Below, one piece after another: positions 1 to 6,886 of a stretch of DNA of 17,247 nucleotides. Positions within the stretch are counted from its first letter, which is position 1; each line of letters starts with the position of its first letter. Origin of the DNA: CAZBGL01 sp964491375 (GTDB taxonomy: Bacteria > Desulfobacterota > Deferrisomatia > Deferrisomatales > Deferrisomataceae); NCBI GenBank assembly GCA_964491375.1, contig CAZBGL010000339.1:1-17247 (forward strand), read 5' to 3'. Made by a program: the position numbers and the translations under genes. Below the pieces are notes generated by a model. It saw nothing but the letters and a program-made list of their open reading frames with translations. It made no database searches and was not told the origin of the DNA.

Positions 1-61
1 AACGCCGCTCCCACAGGAGAAGAAGATGGCACCGCCTGGACGTTCCAATCCCGCGGCCCGG

Positions 62-77
62 TGTTTCACGTGAAACC
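62..77. promoter_or_regulatory. parS: parS centromere site (ParB-binding palindrome)
   Basis: The sequence TGTTTCACGTGAAACC matches the bacterial parS consensus TGTTTCACGTGAAACA at 15 of 16 positions, and its inner 14 bp (63-76) form a perfect palindrome. ParB (Spo0J) loads on such sites and organises the origin region for segregation by ParA. The site lies 3 bp beyond the stop codon of mnmE. In many bacteria mnmE is followed by mnmG, rsmG, parA and parB, so an origin-proximal parS fits this position. ParB itself is not in the window, so binding is inferred from the motif alone. Confidence 0.9.
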
Positions 78-80
78 CTC

Positions 81-1448
81 TTATTTCCCGATGCAGAACT
101 GGGAGAAGATCCGGTCCAGCACGTCCTCGGGCGTACCCCACCCCAGCAACTCCGCCAGGTGCCTCCGGGCTCCGTGGATCTCGCTCGCCGCCACCTCCGG
201 GTACCGGCCTTCCTCCAGGATCTCCGCGGCGCGCCTCAAGCATCCCAGGGCTTCGGCCACGTGGCGCCGGTGGCGCTCCCGGGTGAGCGGGGCCTCGGCC
301 GAGGGGCCCCGGCCCGCACCCGCCCTCTCCCCCAGTACCCGGAGCAGATGGCCGACGCCCTCGCCGGTCTTGGCGGAGACGCACACCGGCGGAACCCCGG
401 TCAACGCCTCCAGGTCGCCTTCGGGCACCCGCCCCAGGTCCACCTTGTTCACCACCGGGATCAAATTGCCCCGCCCGGCCAAGGCCCTGGCCTCCTCGCG
501 CTCCTCGTGGGAGAGCCCGCGGCTTCCGTCACAGACCAGCAGCACGCAGTCGGCCCGTTCCACCGCCCTCCGGGCCCGGCGCACCCCTTCCTCCTCCACC
601 CGGTCCCCTGCCGGTCGCAGGCCCGCCGTGTCCACGACCCGGACGGGGAGCCCCCCGGCCTGCACCCATCCTTCGAGCAGGTCCCGGGTCGTGCCCGGGA
701 TCTCGGTGACGATGGCCCGGTCCTCTCCCAGGAGCCGGTTCAAGAGGCTCGACTTCCCCGTGTTGGGCACCCCGACGAGCACCGCGGTGAAGCCCTCCCG
801 GGCCGTGCGCCCCCAGGCCCAGGTGCCCAACTTCTCCTCCAGGTCCGAGGCCACGGACCGCACCCGTTCCAGGATGCGGTCCGCGTCCAGGGCGCCGATG
901 TCCTCCTCGGGGAAGTCCAAATGGGCCTCCAGCAGGGCCAGAGGCTCTGTCAGCGCCTGCTGCCACCGCTCCACGTCCCGTGACAGGGCGCCGGCCAGGA
1001 GCGCCTCGTGCACCCGAAGCGCCTCGTCCGACCGGGCACGGATCACGTCCAGCACGGACTCGGCCTGGACCAGGTCGATCCGACCGTTGAGGAACGCCCG
1101 GAGGGTGAACTCCCCCGGCCGCGCCAGCCGGGCGCCGCTCTCCAGACACGCCTCCAGCACCCGGCGGGCCGCCACGTGCCCGCCGTGGCACTGGATCTCC
1201 AGCACGTCTTCGCGTGTGTACGAGGCCGGCCCCGGCATCCACAGGGCGAGCACCTCGTCGATGACCCGTCCTGTGCCCGGCTCCACGGCAACCCCCACCC
1301 ACGCCCGTCGGGGTTCCAGGTTCCCCACCGCGCCCCCGTCGCGGCGGCGCAGCACCGCCCGGGCCACCCCGCAGGCGTCCGGCCCGCTCACCCGGACGAT
1401 CGCGATCGCCCCCTCGCCCGGAGGTGTGGCCACGGCCGCAATGGTCAC
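81..1448 (-). CDS. mnmE: tRNA uridine-5-carboxymethylaminomethyl modification GTPase MnmE
   Basis: MnmE is a dimeric GTPase that, with the FAD protein MnmG, builds the (carboxymethyl)aminomethyl group on C5 of wobble uridine-34 of certain tRNAs in the cytoplasm. The 455-residue product has the usual family length. The folate-binding N-terminal domain covers about residues 1-118. A helical domain is interrupted by the G domain, with Walker A GVPNTGKS at 226-233, the TEIPGTTRD switch at 248-256, DTAG at 273-276, NKVD at 334-337 and SAK at 358-360. The protein ends in the diagnostic CIGK, whose Cys452 is the conserved C-terminal cysteine. The ATG is 4 nt after the yidC stop, so mnmE is the last visible gene of the rpmH-rnpA-yidD-yidC-mnmE unit. 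Many relatives have a jag/khpB gene between yidC and mnmE; it is absent here. The partner mnmG would be expected beyond the left edge. Confidence 0.97.
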   Translation of the reverse strand: MTIAAVATPPGEGAIAIVRVSGPDACGVARAVLRRRDGGAVGNLEPRRAWVGVAVEPGTGRVIDEVLALWMPGPASYTREDVLEIQCHGGHVAARRVLEACLESGARLARPGEFTLRAFLNGRIDLVQAESVLDVIRARSDEALRVHEALLAGALSRDVERWQQALTEPLALLEAHLDFPEEDIGALDADRILERVRSVASDLEEKLGTWAWGRTAREGFTAVLVGVPNTGKSSLLNRLLGEDRAIVTEIPGTTRDLLEGWVQAGGLPVRVVDTAGLRPAGDRVEEEGVRRARRAVERADCVLLVCDGSRGLSHEEREEARALAGRGNLIPVVNKVDLGRVPEGDLEALTGVPPVCVSAKTGEGVGHLLRVLGERAGAGRGPSAEAPLTRERHRRHVAEALGCLRRAAEILEEGRYPEVAASEIHGARRHLAELLGWGTPEDVLDRIFSQFCIGK

Positions 1449-1452
1449 GGCG

Positions 1453-3048
1453 TCACGACGCCTCCGCCGCCTTGGACTGGCGCAGCATCATGGCCTGCTG
1501 GAGCACGCTCAGGATGTTGTTGACCAGCCAGTACAGGACCAGCCCGGAGGGAAAGTTCAGGAACAGGAAGGTGAACACCACGGGCATGCCGTAGAGCATC
1601 ATCTTCATCTGCCCCTCGCTGGTCCCGCTGGCCGGGGTGAGCTTCTGCTGAAGGAACATGGTCACGCCCATGAGCACCGGCGTGATGTAGTAGGGGTCCT
1701 TTGCCGAGAGGTCCTGGATCCACAGCATGAAGGGAGCGTGGCGCAGTTCGATGGACCCCAGCAGGATCCGATACAGGGCGAAGAACACCGGGATCTGGAC
1801 GACGATGGGCAGACACCCGCCCAGGGGGTTCACCCGGTGGGTCCGGTAAAGCTGCATCACCTCGCGGTTGAGGCGCTCCCGGTCGTCCCCGTACTTTTCC
1901 TTGAGGCGCTGGAGCTTGGGCTGGAGCTCCTTCATCTTCTGCATGGACCGGAAGCTGCGCGCGCTCAGGGGCCAGAACACGGCCTTGACGAGCACGGTGA
2001 GCACGATGATCGCGACCCCGTAGTTCCCGGTCATCCGGTAGATCGCCTTCAGGAACCACAGGAGCGGCTTGGCCACGGGGTGGAAGAACCCGTAGTGGAC
2101 CACCTCGGTGAGGTGGGATCCCAGGGGAGCCAGGGCTTCCTGGAGCTTGGGTCCCGCGTAGATCCGGTACGAGAAATCCACGGTCTGCCCCGGCGAGAGG
2201 TCGAACGCGGGACTGCCCAGCTCCACCTCCACCACCCGTTCCATGCCCCGGTAGGCACCGATCCGCAGGTCGGCCGCCGCTCCCTCGCCGGAAACCGCGG
2301 CCACCAGGAAATACCCGTTCACCAAGGCGGCCCAGCTGATCTCTCCGGAGACCCGGATCCCCTTGGCCACCTTCTTGAGCTTGACCTCCTCGTACTCCCC
2401 CGCGTAGTAGGCCGGCCCCTGGAAGTTGTAGCGGCTCAGGCGGTTCTTTTCTTCCGAGGAATAGTCGTGTACGAGCCGAAGGCCCAGACGCTCGCGCACC
2501 GGCGCCTCGGAGGCGTTGCGCACCTCCACCTCCACGTGCAGCACGTATCCTTCTTCCGGAAGGCGATAGGTTTTCACCACCTCCAGGCCGCCGGGTGACC
2601 GCCATCGGTAGACCACCCGATCGGTCGCCCGCTCCACCTCCTCGTACAGCGCGTCGGCCCCTTCCCCCTGCTCGAGCAGCGCGGTGAGCGCCGCCCGGTC
2701 CAGCCCGGACGGTGCCCCCAACAGCTCCACGGGGGCCCCTCCCGCGCCGATCCGATCCCGGTATCCCTTCAGCTTGGCGCTGACCACCGCGCCGCCCAGA
2801 TTGGAAAGCTCCACGCGCAGCTCCCGGTTCTCCAGCACCGTACGCCGGGCCGCCCGCTCCCGCACAGGGGGCTCGGCCGCCGGAGCCGCCGGGGCGGGAG
2901 GACGCGCCTCCGGCTTGGCGACGGGTTCGGACTTGGCCGTCTCCTGCGCGGGCCGTTGGGCGGGGCGCTTGGGGCCCACCCAGTACTGGAACGCGATCAA
3001 AACGGCCATGGAGAGCACCACGGCCAGAATGGTCCGTTTCAGTTCCAT
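1453..3048 (-). CDS. yidC: Membrane protein insertase YidC (Oxa1 family)
   Basis: YidC inserts and folds inner-membrane proteins, alone or with the Sec translocon. The start is ATG 3048, giving 531 residues; the frame stays open upstream, but that part is yidD/rnpA sequence and MELKRTIL is the typical YidC N-terminus. Residues 6-24 form the first membrane segment, followed by a Pro/Ala-rich linker and a periplasmic beta-sandwich domain to about residue 315. The Oxa1 core with the remaining helices spans about 320-520 and includes VNPLGGCLPIVVQIP (406-420), ELRHAPFMLWIQDLS (434-448) and NFPSGLVLYW (498-507). The single positive charge of the hydrophilic groove (Arg366 in E. coli) aligns by eye with Lys355. 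The long periplasmic domain is the Gram-negative form. The start overlaps the end of yidD by 10 nt, which suggests translational coupling. Confidence 0.97.
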   Translation of the reverse strand: MELKRTILAVVLSMAVLIAFQYWVGPKRPAQRPAQETAKSEPVAKPEARPPAPAAPAAEPPVRERAARRTVLENRELRVELSNLGGAVVSAKLKGYRDRIGAGGAPVELLGAPSGLDRAALTALLEQGEGADALYEEVERATDRVVYRWRSPGGLEVVKTYRLPEEGYVLHVEVEVRNASEAPVRERLGLRLVHDYSSEEKNRLSRYNFQGPAYYAGEYEEVKLKKVAKGIRVSGEISWAALVNGYFLVAAVSGEGAAADLRIGAYRGMERVVEVELGSPAFDLSPGQTVDFSYRIYAGPKLQEALAPLGSHLTEVVHYGFFHPVAKPLLWFLKAIYRMTGNYGVAIIVLTVLVKAVFWPLSARSFRSMQKMKELQPKLQRLKEKYGDDRERLNREVMQLYRTHRVNPLGGCLPIVVQIPVFFALYRILLGSIELRHAPFMLWIQDLSAKDPYYITPVLMGVTMFLQQKLTPASGTSEGQMKMMLYGMPVVFTFLFLNFPSGLVLYWLVNNILSVLQQAMMLRQSKAAEAS

Positions 3049-3314
3049 CGCTCTCTCTCGGGACGATACGGGTCGGGCACGGGATCGTACCCTCCCGGAT
3101 GCCAGGGATGGCACCGTGCCAGTCGCCGAAGCGCAAGCCATCCCCCCCGCACGAAACCGTGCAGCCCAAACGCCTCCTGGGCATAGGCGCTGCAGGAGGG
3201 GTGGAAACGGCACCGGGGCGGGATCCAGGGCGAGACCACCGCCCGGTAGCACCCGATCAGTCCGGCCGCGAGCCTTGCAGCCAGCGATCCAACGCGTCGT
3301 CCAGCTCCTTGCAC
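3039..3314 (-). CDS. yidD: Membrane protein insertion efficiency factor YidD
   Basis: YidD is a small membrane-associated protein encoded between rnpA and yidC that aids YidC-dependent insertion. The conserved block is clear: a hydrophobic amphipathic N-terminal stretch (about residues 11-30), then CRFHPSCSAYAQEA (35-48), HG (52-53), RCHPWHPGG (67-75) and DPVP (77-80), with Cys35, Cys41 and Cys68 as the family cysteines. I placed the start at GTG 3314 (91 residues, near the E. coli length of 85). It has no strong ribosome-binding site and lies inside rnpA, so the start is uncertain; GTG 3326 is an alternative. The gene overlaps the last 58 nt of rnpA in another frame, and its TGA lies 10 nt inside yidC. 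The ordering supports co-translation of the set. Confidence 0.9.
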   Translation of the reverse strand: MQGAGRRVGSLAARLAAGLIGCYRAVVSPWIPPRCRFHPSCSAYAQEAFGLHGFVRGGWLALRRLARCHPWHPGGYDPVPDPYRPERERWN

Positions 3315-3802
3315 ACCTCGGGCCACCCGAGCTGCGCCGCCCCCCTCCGGGCGATCACCACGCAGTCCACCGCCCGGTGGAACCGCCCCCTGTGCAACCG
3401 GAAGTATTCCCGCACAAGGCGCTTCACCCGGTTGCGCTCGTGGGCCTTGCCCACCTTCCGCGACACCGCCAGCCCCAACCGGCTGGGCTCCCGGTCCCGC
3501 GGAAGGACCACCACGGTGAAGTGTGGGGAGTGTCGGCGGATTCCGTGCTGGAAAACGCGTTCGTATTCGGACCGTTTCCGTATCCGGCATGCGCGGGGAA
3601 ACGAGAACCGGCGGCTGCACCCTACTTCTTCGGGATCGTCACCGCCAGGCGCTTGCGGCCCTTCCGGCGGCGGCGGGCCAGAACCTTCCGGCCGTTGCGG
3701 GTGGCCATGCGCGCCCGGAACCCGTGGGTGCGCTTGCGCCGGATCCGGCTCGGGTTGTATGTGAGTTGCTGCATCGAAAAACCTCCTGGGGCTCTCGTCC
3801 AT
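3257..3802 (-). CDS. rnpA: Ribonuclease P protein component, N-terminally extended and containing rpmH
   Basis: RnpA is the basic protein subunit of RNase P and helps the catalytic RNA bind pre-tRNA 5' leaders. The conserved domain starts near residue 65 (RRFSFPRACRIRKRSEYERVF) and contains the signature block SRKVGKAHERNRVKRLVREYF (about 114-134) with the RNR motif. There is no ATG, GTG or TTG in this frame between the conserved domain and the start region upstream of rpmH. The first available starts are ATG 3802 (181 residues) and TTG 3808 (183 residues). Residues 1-64 are then Pro/Gly-rich, probably disordered, and encoded by the same DNA as all of rpmH in another frame. This is the layout described for Thermus. 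Alternatives are an unusual start codon near 3600, or a one-base sequence error close to GTG 3620. The identity is certain; the start is not. Confidence 0.9.
   Translation of the reverse strand: MDESPRRFFDAATHIQPEPDPAQAHPRVPGAHGHPQRPEGSGPPPPEGPQAPGGDDPEEVGCSRRFSFPRACRIRKRSEYERVFQHGIRRHSPHFTVVVLPRDREPSRLGLAVSRKVGKAHERNRVKRLVREYFRLHRGRFHRAVDCVVIARRGAAQLGWPEVCKELDDALDRWLQGSRPD
3622..3774 (-). CDS. rpmH: 50S ribosomal protein L34
   Basis: This 50-residue, highly basic protein is L34 of the large ribosomal subunit. It reads MQQLTYNPSRIRRKR followed by the diagnostic THGFRARMATRNGRKVLARR and ends in VTIPKK. E. coli L34 has 46 residues, so this one is slightly longer at both ends. ATG 3774 is preceded by a strong ribosome-binding site AGGAGGT at 3787-3781 with 6 nt spacing. 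It is the first gene of the leftward rpmH-rnpA-yidD-yidC-mnmE cluster, a conserved origin-proximal order. The whole gene lies in a different frame inside the long rnpA reading frame. dnaA, often divergent from rpmH, is not here; hemW occupies that side. Confidence 0.97.
   Translation of the reverse strand: MQQLTYNPSRIRRKRTHGFRARMATRNGRKVLARRRRKGRKRLAVTIPKK
3781..3787 (-). promoter_or_regulatory. Ribosome-binding site of rpmH, inside the extended rnpA frame
   Basis: The minus strand reads AGGAGGT, a near-perfect Shine-Dalgarno sequence, 6 nt before the rpmH ATG. If rnpA begins at ATG 3802, this site is codons 6-7 (AGG AGG) of rnpA. Ribosomes initiating rnpA would then pass over the rpmH initiation site, and the two starts could compete or be coupled. 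Confidence 0.85.
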
Positions 3803-3826
3803 GGCCAACTCGGAAATCTTCCGGAA

Positions 3827-5062
3827 ATGACAAACCTTAGGCCACCCGTCGAATCGGCGTCAAGGGCATTTTCCCGGTCCCCGGCATCCCCGGCGGTGTA
3901 CGTGCACGTGCCGTTCTGCCGGTCCCGGTGCGCCTACTGTGCGTTCTACACCGGAGAGGACCTCCGCCGGGTCCCGGACTACCTGCGGGCCGTGGCGCTC
4001 GAGGCCGGCCTCCGGGCCGCGTCCGCCGGCACCCGGGCCGCCACCGTGTACGTCGGCGGGGGCACGCCCTCGGTACTCCGGCCCGCCGAGCTGGCCGGCC
4101 TGCTCGAAGCGGTCCGCCGTGCATGGGAGCCGGACCGAGAGGCCGAGATCACCGTGGAGGTGAACCCGGGCGCCGGAGCGGACTTCCGGGGGCTGCGCGC
4201 TGCGGGGTTCAACCGGGTGTCCGTGGGGGTGCAGGCCCTGGACGACCCGCTGCTCGCCCTCCTGGGCCGGCCCCACACGGCCGCTCAGGCCCGCGACGCC
4301 GTGGAGGCCGCCCGCCGGGCCGGCTTCGATCGCGTGTCCGCAGACCTGCTGGTGGGGGTTCCCGGTGTGCCGCCCATTCGGGTCGCGGAGTGGGTCCGGA
4401 CCTTGGTCGCGGCCGGGGCCGACCATGTGTCCGTTTACGCGCTGGAACTGCATCCCGGCACCGAACTCCACGACCGAGCCGAACGCGGGGCCTGGAGCCC
4501 CCCTGCGGAACGGGAAGAAGAGGCCCAGTGGCTCGCGGCCGCCGACGCGCTCGAAGCGAGCGGCCTGCCCCTTTACGAGGTATCGAACTTCGCACGGCCC
4601 GGGGCGGCCTGCCGGCACAATCTGGCCTACTGGGAAGGCCGGCCCTACGTGGGGCTGGGGCCGGGCGCGCACAGCTACGACCCGGCCGGCGGCCCGTGGG
4701 GAACCCGCCGGTGGAACCGGCCGGGACTCGGCGCCTACGTGAGGGCTCTGAAACAGGGGCACCCCCCTCCGGGCGGAAGCGAACGACTCACCCGGGAGCA
4801 GGCCCTTCTGGAGGCGTTGTTCCTGTGGCTCCGGCGGCCCCTTCCGTGGACCGAGGGGGCGTGGTGGCGTTTTGGGGTGGATGCCCGCACGTTCCGCGAC
4901 CTCTTGGACCCGCTTGTGGACCAGGGGGACCTGGACGAGACCCTTGCGCCCACGCGCCAGGGCATGCGCCGCGCCGACGGGTTGGCCGGATGGCTGTGGG
5001 AACGGCTCTGCCGCCCGTCCAGGAGCCGGCGTGAACCCCCGTCCAAAATGCGCTTTTCTTGA
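3827..5062 (+). CDS. hemW: Radical SAM heme chaperone HemW (coproporphyrinogen III oxidase-like)
   Basis: HemW is a radical SAM protein related to HemN that binds heme and is thought to deliver it to respiratory enzymes; many members are misannotated as coproporphyrinogen oxidases. The 411-residue product carries the [4Fe-4S]/SAM motif CRSRCAYC with Cys31, Cys35 and Cys38, the SAM-binding GGGTP at 77-81, and the HNLAYWEGRPYVGLGPGAHSY block near 264-284, with a C-terminal HemW-type helical domain. The conserved region begins around residue 24, so ATG 3827 gives a modest N-terminal extension. GTG 3896 is a possible later start but has no better ribosome-binding site. The gene is divergent from rpmH and upstream of hrcA, the same hemW-hrcA-grpE-dnaK order seen in many bacteria. 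The hrcA promoter overlaps its stop codon. Confidence 0.93.
   Translation: MTNLRPPVESASRAFSRSPASPAVYVHVPFCRSRCAYCAFYTGEDLRRVPDYLRAVALEAGLRAASAGTRAATVYVGGGTPSVLRPAELAGLLEAVRRAWEPDREAEITVEVNPGAGADFRGLRAAGFNRVSVGVQALDDPLLALLGRPHTAAQARDAVEAARRAGFDRVSADLLVGVPGVPPIRVAEWVRTLVAAGADHVSVYALELHPGTELHDRAERGAWSPPAEREEEAQWLAAADALEASGLPLYEVSNFARPGAACRHNLAYWEGRPYVGLGPGAHSYDPAGGPWGTRRWNRPGLGAYVRALKQGHPPPGGSERLTREQALLEALFLWLRRPLPWTEGAWWRFGVDARTFRDLLDPLVDQGDLDETLAPTRQGMRRADGLAGWLWERLCRPSRSRREPPSKMRFS
3834..3863 (-). promoter_or_regulatory. Putative sigma70-type promoter of rpmH-rnpA
   Basis: On the minus strand TTGACG (3863-3858) is followed after 18 nt by TAAGGT (3839-3834). The predicted start of transcription is near 3827, leaving a leader of about 52 nt before rpmH that still contains the candidate rnpA starts at 3808 and 3802. 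The promoter lies inside the first codons of the divergent hemW. A 13-nt inverted repeat (CGGAA-ATC-TTCCG on the plus strand, 3811-3823) falls in this leader just upstream of the rnpA start candidates. Confidence 0.55.
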
Positions 5063-5087
5063 CTCCCCCCGGAACCGTTGTTACGGT
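5059..5087 (+). promoter_or_regulatory. Sigma70-type promoter of the hrcA-grpE-dnaK operon
   Basis: TTGACT (5059-5064, overlapping the hemW stop codon) is separated by 17 nt from TACGGT (5082-5087). Transcription would start near 5094, exactly at the CIRCE operator, the usual geometry for HrcA repression of a vegetative promoter. Confidence 0.7.
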
Positions 5088-5093
5088 ACGCCG

Positions 5094-5120
5094 CTAGCAC
5101 TCAAAGGAAAAGAGTGCTAA
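5094..5120 (+). promoter_or_regulatory. CIRCE operator (HrcA-binding site)
   Basis: The element is CTAGCACTC, a 9-nt spacer, then GAGTGCTAA. It matches the CIRCE consensus TTAGCACTC-N9-GAGTGCTAA in 17 of 18 arm positions, with the correct spacer length. HrcA binds this inverted repeat and represses the operon until heat or unfolded protein titrates the GroE chaperonin that keeps HrcA active. It lies between the promoter and the hrcA ATG, so the operon is autoregulated. Confidence 0.96.
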
Positions 5121-5131
5121 AGCGAGGGATC

Positions 5132-6175
5132 ATGATCGAGCCCATTCTGAGCGACCGAGACGAACGGATCCTGGGCGCGGTGGTGGAGGAGTACGTGCAG
5201 ACCGCCGAGCCGGTGGGATCCCGGAACCTGGTGAAGAAGTACCGGCTGGGGATCTCGCCGGCCACGGTCCGCAACGTCATGGCGGACCTCGAGGAACTGG
5301 GGTTCCTGAGCCAGCCCCACACCTCGGCCGGACGCCAGCCCACCGATCTGGGCTACCGGTACTATGTGGACCACCTGATGCGGCCCCGGCCGCTCCCGGC
5401 CAACCGCCGCCGCCAGATCCGCCGCCGCATCGAACGCTCGGCCGAGCAGGCCCTGGAGGAACTGCTGGAGGCCACCTCCCGCGCGCTGTCCCAGGTCGCC
5501 CACCAGGTGGGCGTGGTCGTGGCCCCGCCGCTGGAGATGAGCGTCTTCCGGCACATCGATTTCGTGATGCTGCGGCCGGGCCGGGTGCTCGTGATCCTGG
5601 TGTCCCAGTCGGGGGTCGTGCACCACCGCCCCGTGGATGCACCCGAAGTGGACCGGCAGGCCGACCTGGATCGGATGGCCAACTACCTGAACACCTTGCT
5701 GGAGGGGCTTCCCCTCGTGTCGGTCCGGGAACGGATCCTGGCCGAGATGGAGGACGAACGGGCCCGGTACGACCGCATGCTGCGCCAGGCGCTCGAGCTC
5801 GGTTCCCGCGCCCTGGACAGGAGGCCATCCGAGGGCGACGTGTACGTGGGCGAACCGGTTCGGATCCTGGAGCAGCCCGAGTTCCGGGACTTCGAGAAGA
5901 TGCGCCAGATCTTCGAGGCGTTCGAACGCAAGGGGATTCTCATCCGCATCCTGGACCGGGCCCTGTCCGGACCGGGCATCCAGGTGACCATCGGGGGCGA
6001 GAACCCCGTGCCCGACCTGAGGGAGTGCTCCATCGTGGCCCGCTCATACGGCCGCGGGGACCGGACCCTCGGCGCGGTGGGGGTGATCGGCCCCACCCGC
6101 ATGCCCTATCCCGAGGTGATCGGTCTGGTGGAGTACACCGCCCGCATCCTGAGCGAGGTGCTGCAGAGGGGCTGA
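5132..6175 (+). CDS. hrcA: Heat-inducible transcription repressor HrcA
   Basis: HrcA is the repressor of class I heat-shock genes and binds CIRCE. The product has 347 residues, the usual length. The N-terminal winged-helix domain (about 1-80) includes ISPATVRNVMADLEELGFL (41-59) and the family signature HTSAGRQPTDLGYRYYVD (63-80); the rest is the GAF-like and inserted dimerisation region. ATG 5132 is chosen because earlier in-frame starts lie upstream of the CIRCE element, and GAGGG precedes it. The gene is first in hrcA-grpE-dnaK and controls its own operon. A groES-groEL operon with its own CIRCE would be expected elsewhere in the genome. Confidence 0.97.
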   Translation: MIEPILSDRDERILGAVVEEYVQTAEPVGSRNLVKKYRLGISPATVRNVMADLEELGFLSQPHTSAGRQPTDLGYRYYVDHLMRPRPLPANRRRQIRRRIERSAEQALEELLEATSRALSQVAHQVGVVVAPPLEMSVFRHIDFVMLRPGRVLVILVSQSGVVHHRPVDAPEVDRQADLDRMANYLNTLLEGLPLVSVRERILAEMEDERARYDRMLRQALELGSRALDRRPSEGDVYVGEPVRILEQPEFRDFEKMRQIFEAFERKGILIRILDRALSGPGIQVTIGGENPVPDLRECSIVARSYGRGDRTLGAVGVIGPTRMPYPEVIGLVEYTARILSEVLQRG

Positions 6176-6181
6176 CGGTCC

Positions 6182-6218
6182 CGGGTGCACCCGATCCCGG
6201 AGAATCTCTTCCTTCTCC
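6182..6218 (+). repeat. Two small inverted repeats in the hrcA-grpE gap
   Basis: The 70-nt gap holds a perfect 12-bp palindrome CGGGTGCACCCG (6182-6193) and a second stem GGAGAA/TTCTCC (6199-6204 with 6213-6218, 8-nt loop). Neither is followed by a T tract, so they do not look like terminators. They may be mRNA stability or processing elements between the repressor and the chaperone genes; function is not known. Confidence 0.4.
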
Positions 6219-6245
6219 ATCTGGAAACACGGGAGGACGACGCCC

Positions 6246-6872
6246 ATGGCGGATCGCGAACGGAATTCCACAACCCCGGTGGAGGAACCCCAGGAGGCGC
6301 CCCGGGATGACACCGAGGACCGGGGCAAGGGGGATCCGGCACCAGCCTCGGCCCCACCCGGTGCGGACGCGGCCTCCGGGCCGGGTCCGGAGGAGCTCCG
6401 GCGCCTCCTGGAGCAACGGGAAGCCGAGCTGGCCGAGACCAAGAACCGTTACCTCTACCTCGCGGCCGAGCTGGAGAACTACAAAAGAAGAGCGGAGCGA
6501 CGACTGCGCGAGTCCCTCGACTTTGCGTCCGAGCCCCTGCTCAAGGACCTGCTGCCCGTGCTCGACAACCTGGAGCGGGCGGTGGCCCATGCGAGGGAGG
6601 CCGGGCCGGAGGCGCACGATGCGCTGGTTGAGGGGCTGGACCACGTGATCCAGCAGTTCCACGACGTGCTCGCGCGCCACGGCGTGGAACCCGTGCCCGG
6701 CGAGGGCGAGCGGTTCGACCCCAACGTGCACGAGGCCGTGACCCAGGTCCTTGGCGAACGGGACGGGCGGGTCCACGAGGTGTACGAAAAGGGTTACCGT
6801 CTCAAGGGCCGGCTCCTGAGGCCGGCCAAGGTGGCGGTGACCAAGGTTGCCCCGACCTCGAGCGATGGTTAA
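6246..6872 (+). CDS. grpE: Nucleotide exchange factor GrpE
   Basis: GrpE is the dimeric cofactor that releases ADP from DnaK and resets its substrate cycle. The 208-residue product has an acidic, Pro-rich and probably disordered N-terminus (1-47), a long helical coiled coil (about 48-100) with the family block LYLAAELENYKRRAERR, and a C-terminal beta domain ending in RDGRVHEVYEKGYRLKGRLLRPAKVAV. ATG 6246 has GGGAGG about 10 nt upstream. It sits between hrcA and dnaK in the CIRCE-controlled operon. Confidence 0.96.
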   Translation: MADRERNSTTPVEEPQEAPRDDTEDRGKGDPAPASAPPGADAASGPGPEELRRLLEQREAELAETKNRYLYLAAELENYKRRAERRLRESLDFASEPLLKDLLPVLDNLERAVAHAREAGPEAHDALVEGLDHVIQQFHDVLARHGVEPVPGEGERFDPNVHEAVTQVLGERDGRVHEVYEKGYRLKGRLLRPAKVAVTKVAPTSSDG

Positions 6873-6886
6873 TGTACAGCCGGTTT

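Noticed and set aside
1..60. Possible gene or RNA left of parS
   Set aside because: Only a 15-codon plus-strand frame from ATG 26 is present and it runs into parS; the segment is too short to call anything.
61..2598. A long plus-strand open frame (845 codons) across mnmE and yidC
   Set aside because: It is antisense to two well-conserved genes, is rich in Arg/Ser/Pro/His, and shows no recognisable domain; such shadow frames are common in GC-rich coding DNA.
3315..3620. A longer yidD start at GTG 3620
   Set aside because: The extra 102 residues are Arg/Pro/Gly-rich frame-shifted rnpA sequence and YidD homologues are about 70-100 residues. The GTG is noted only as a possible lost rnpA start.
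2684..3826. Upstream in-frame extension of hemW antisense to yidC, yidD and rnpA
   Set aside because: The conserved HemW domain starts near 3890 and the extension only mirrors other genes; ATG 3827 is the last sensible start before it.
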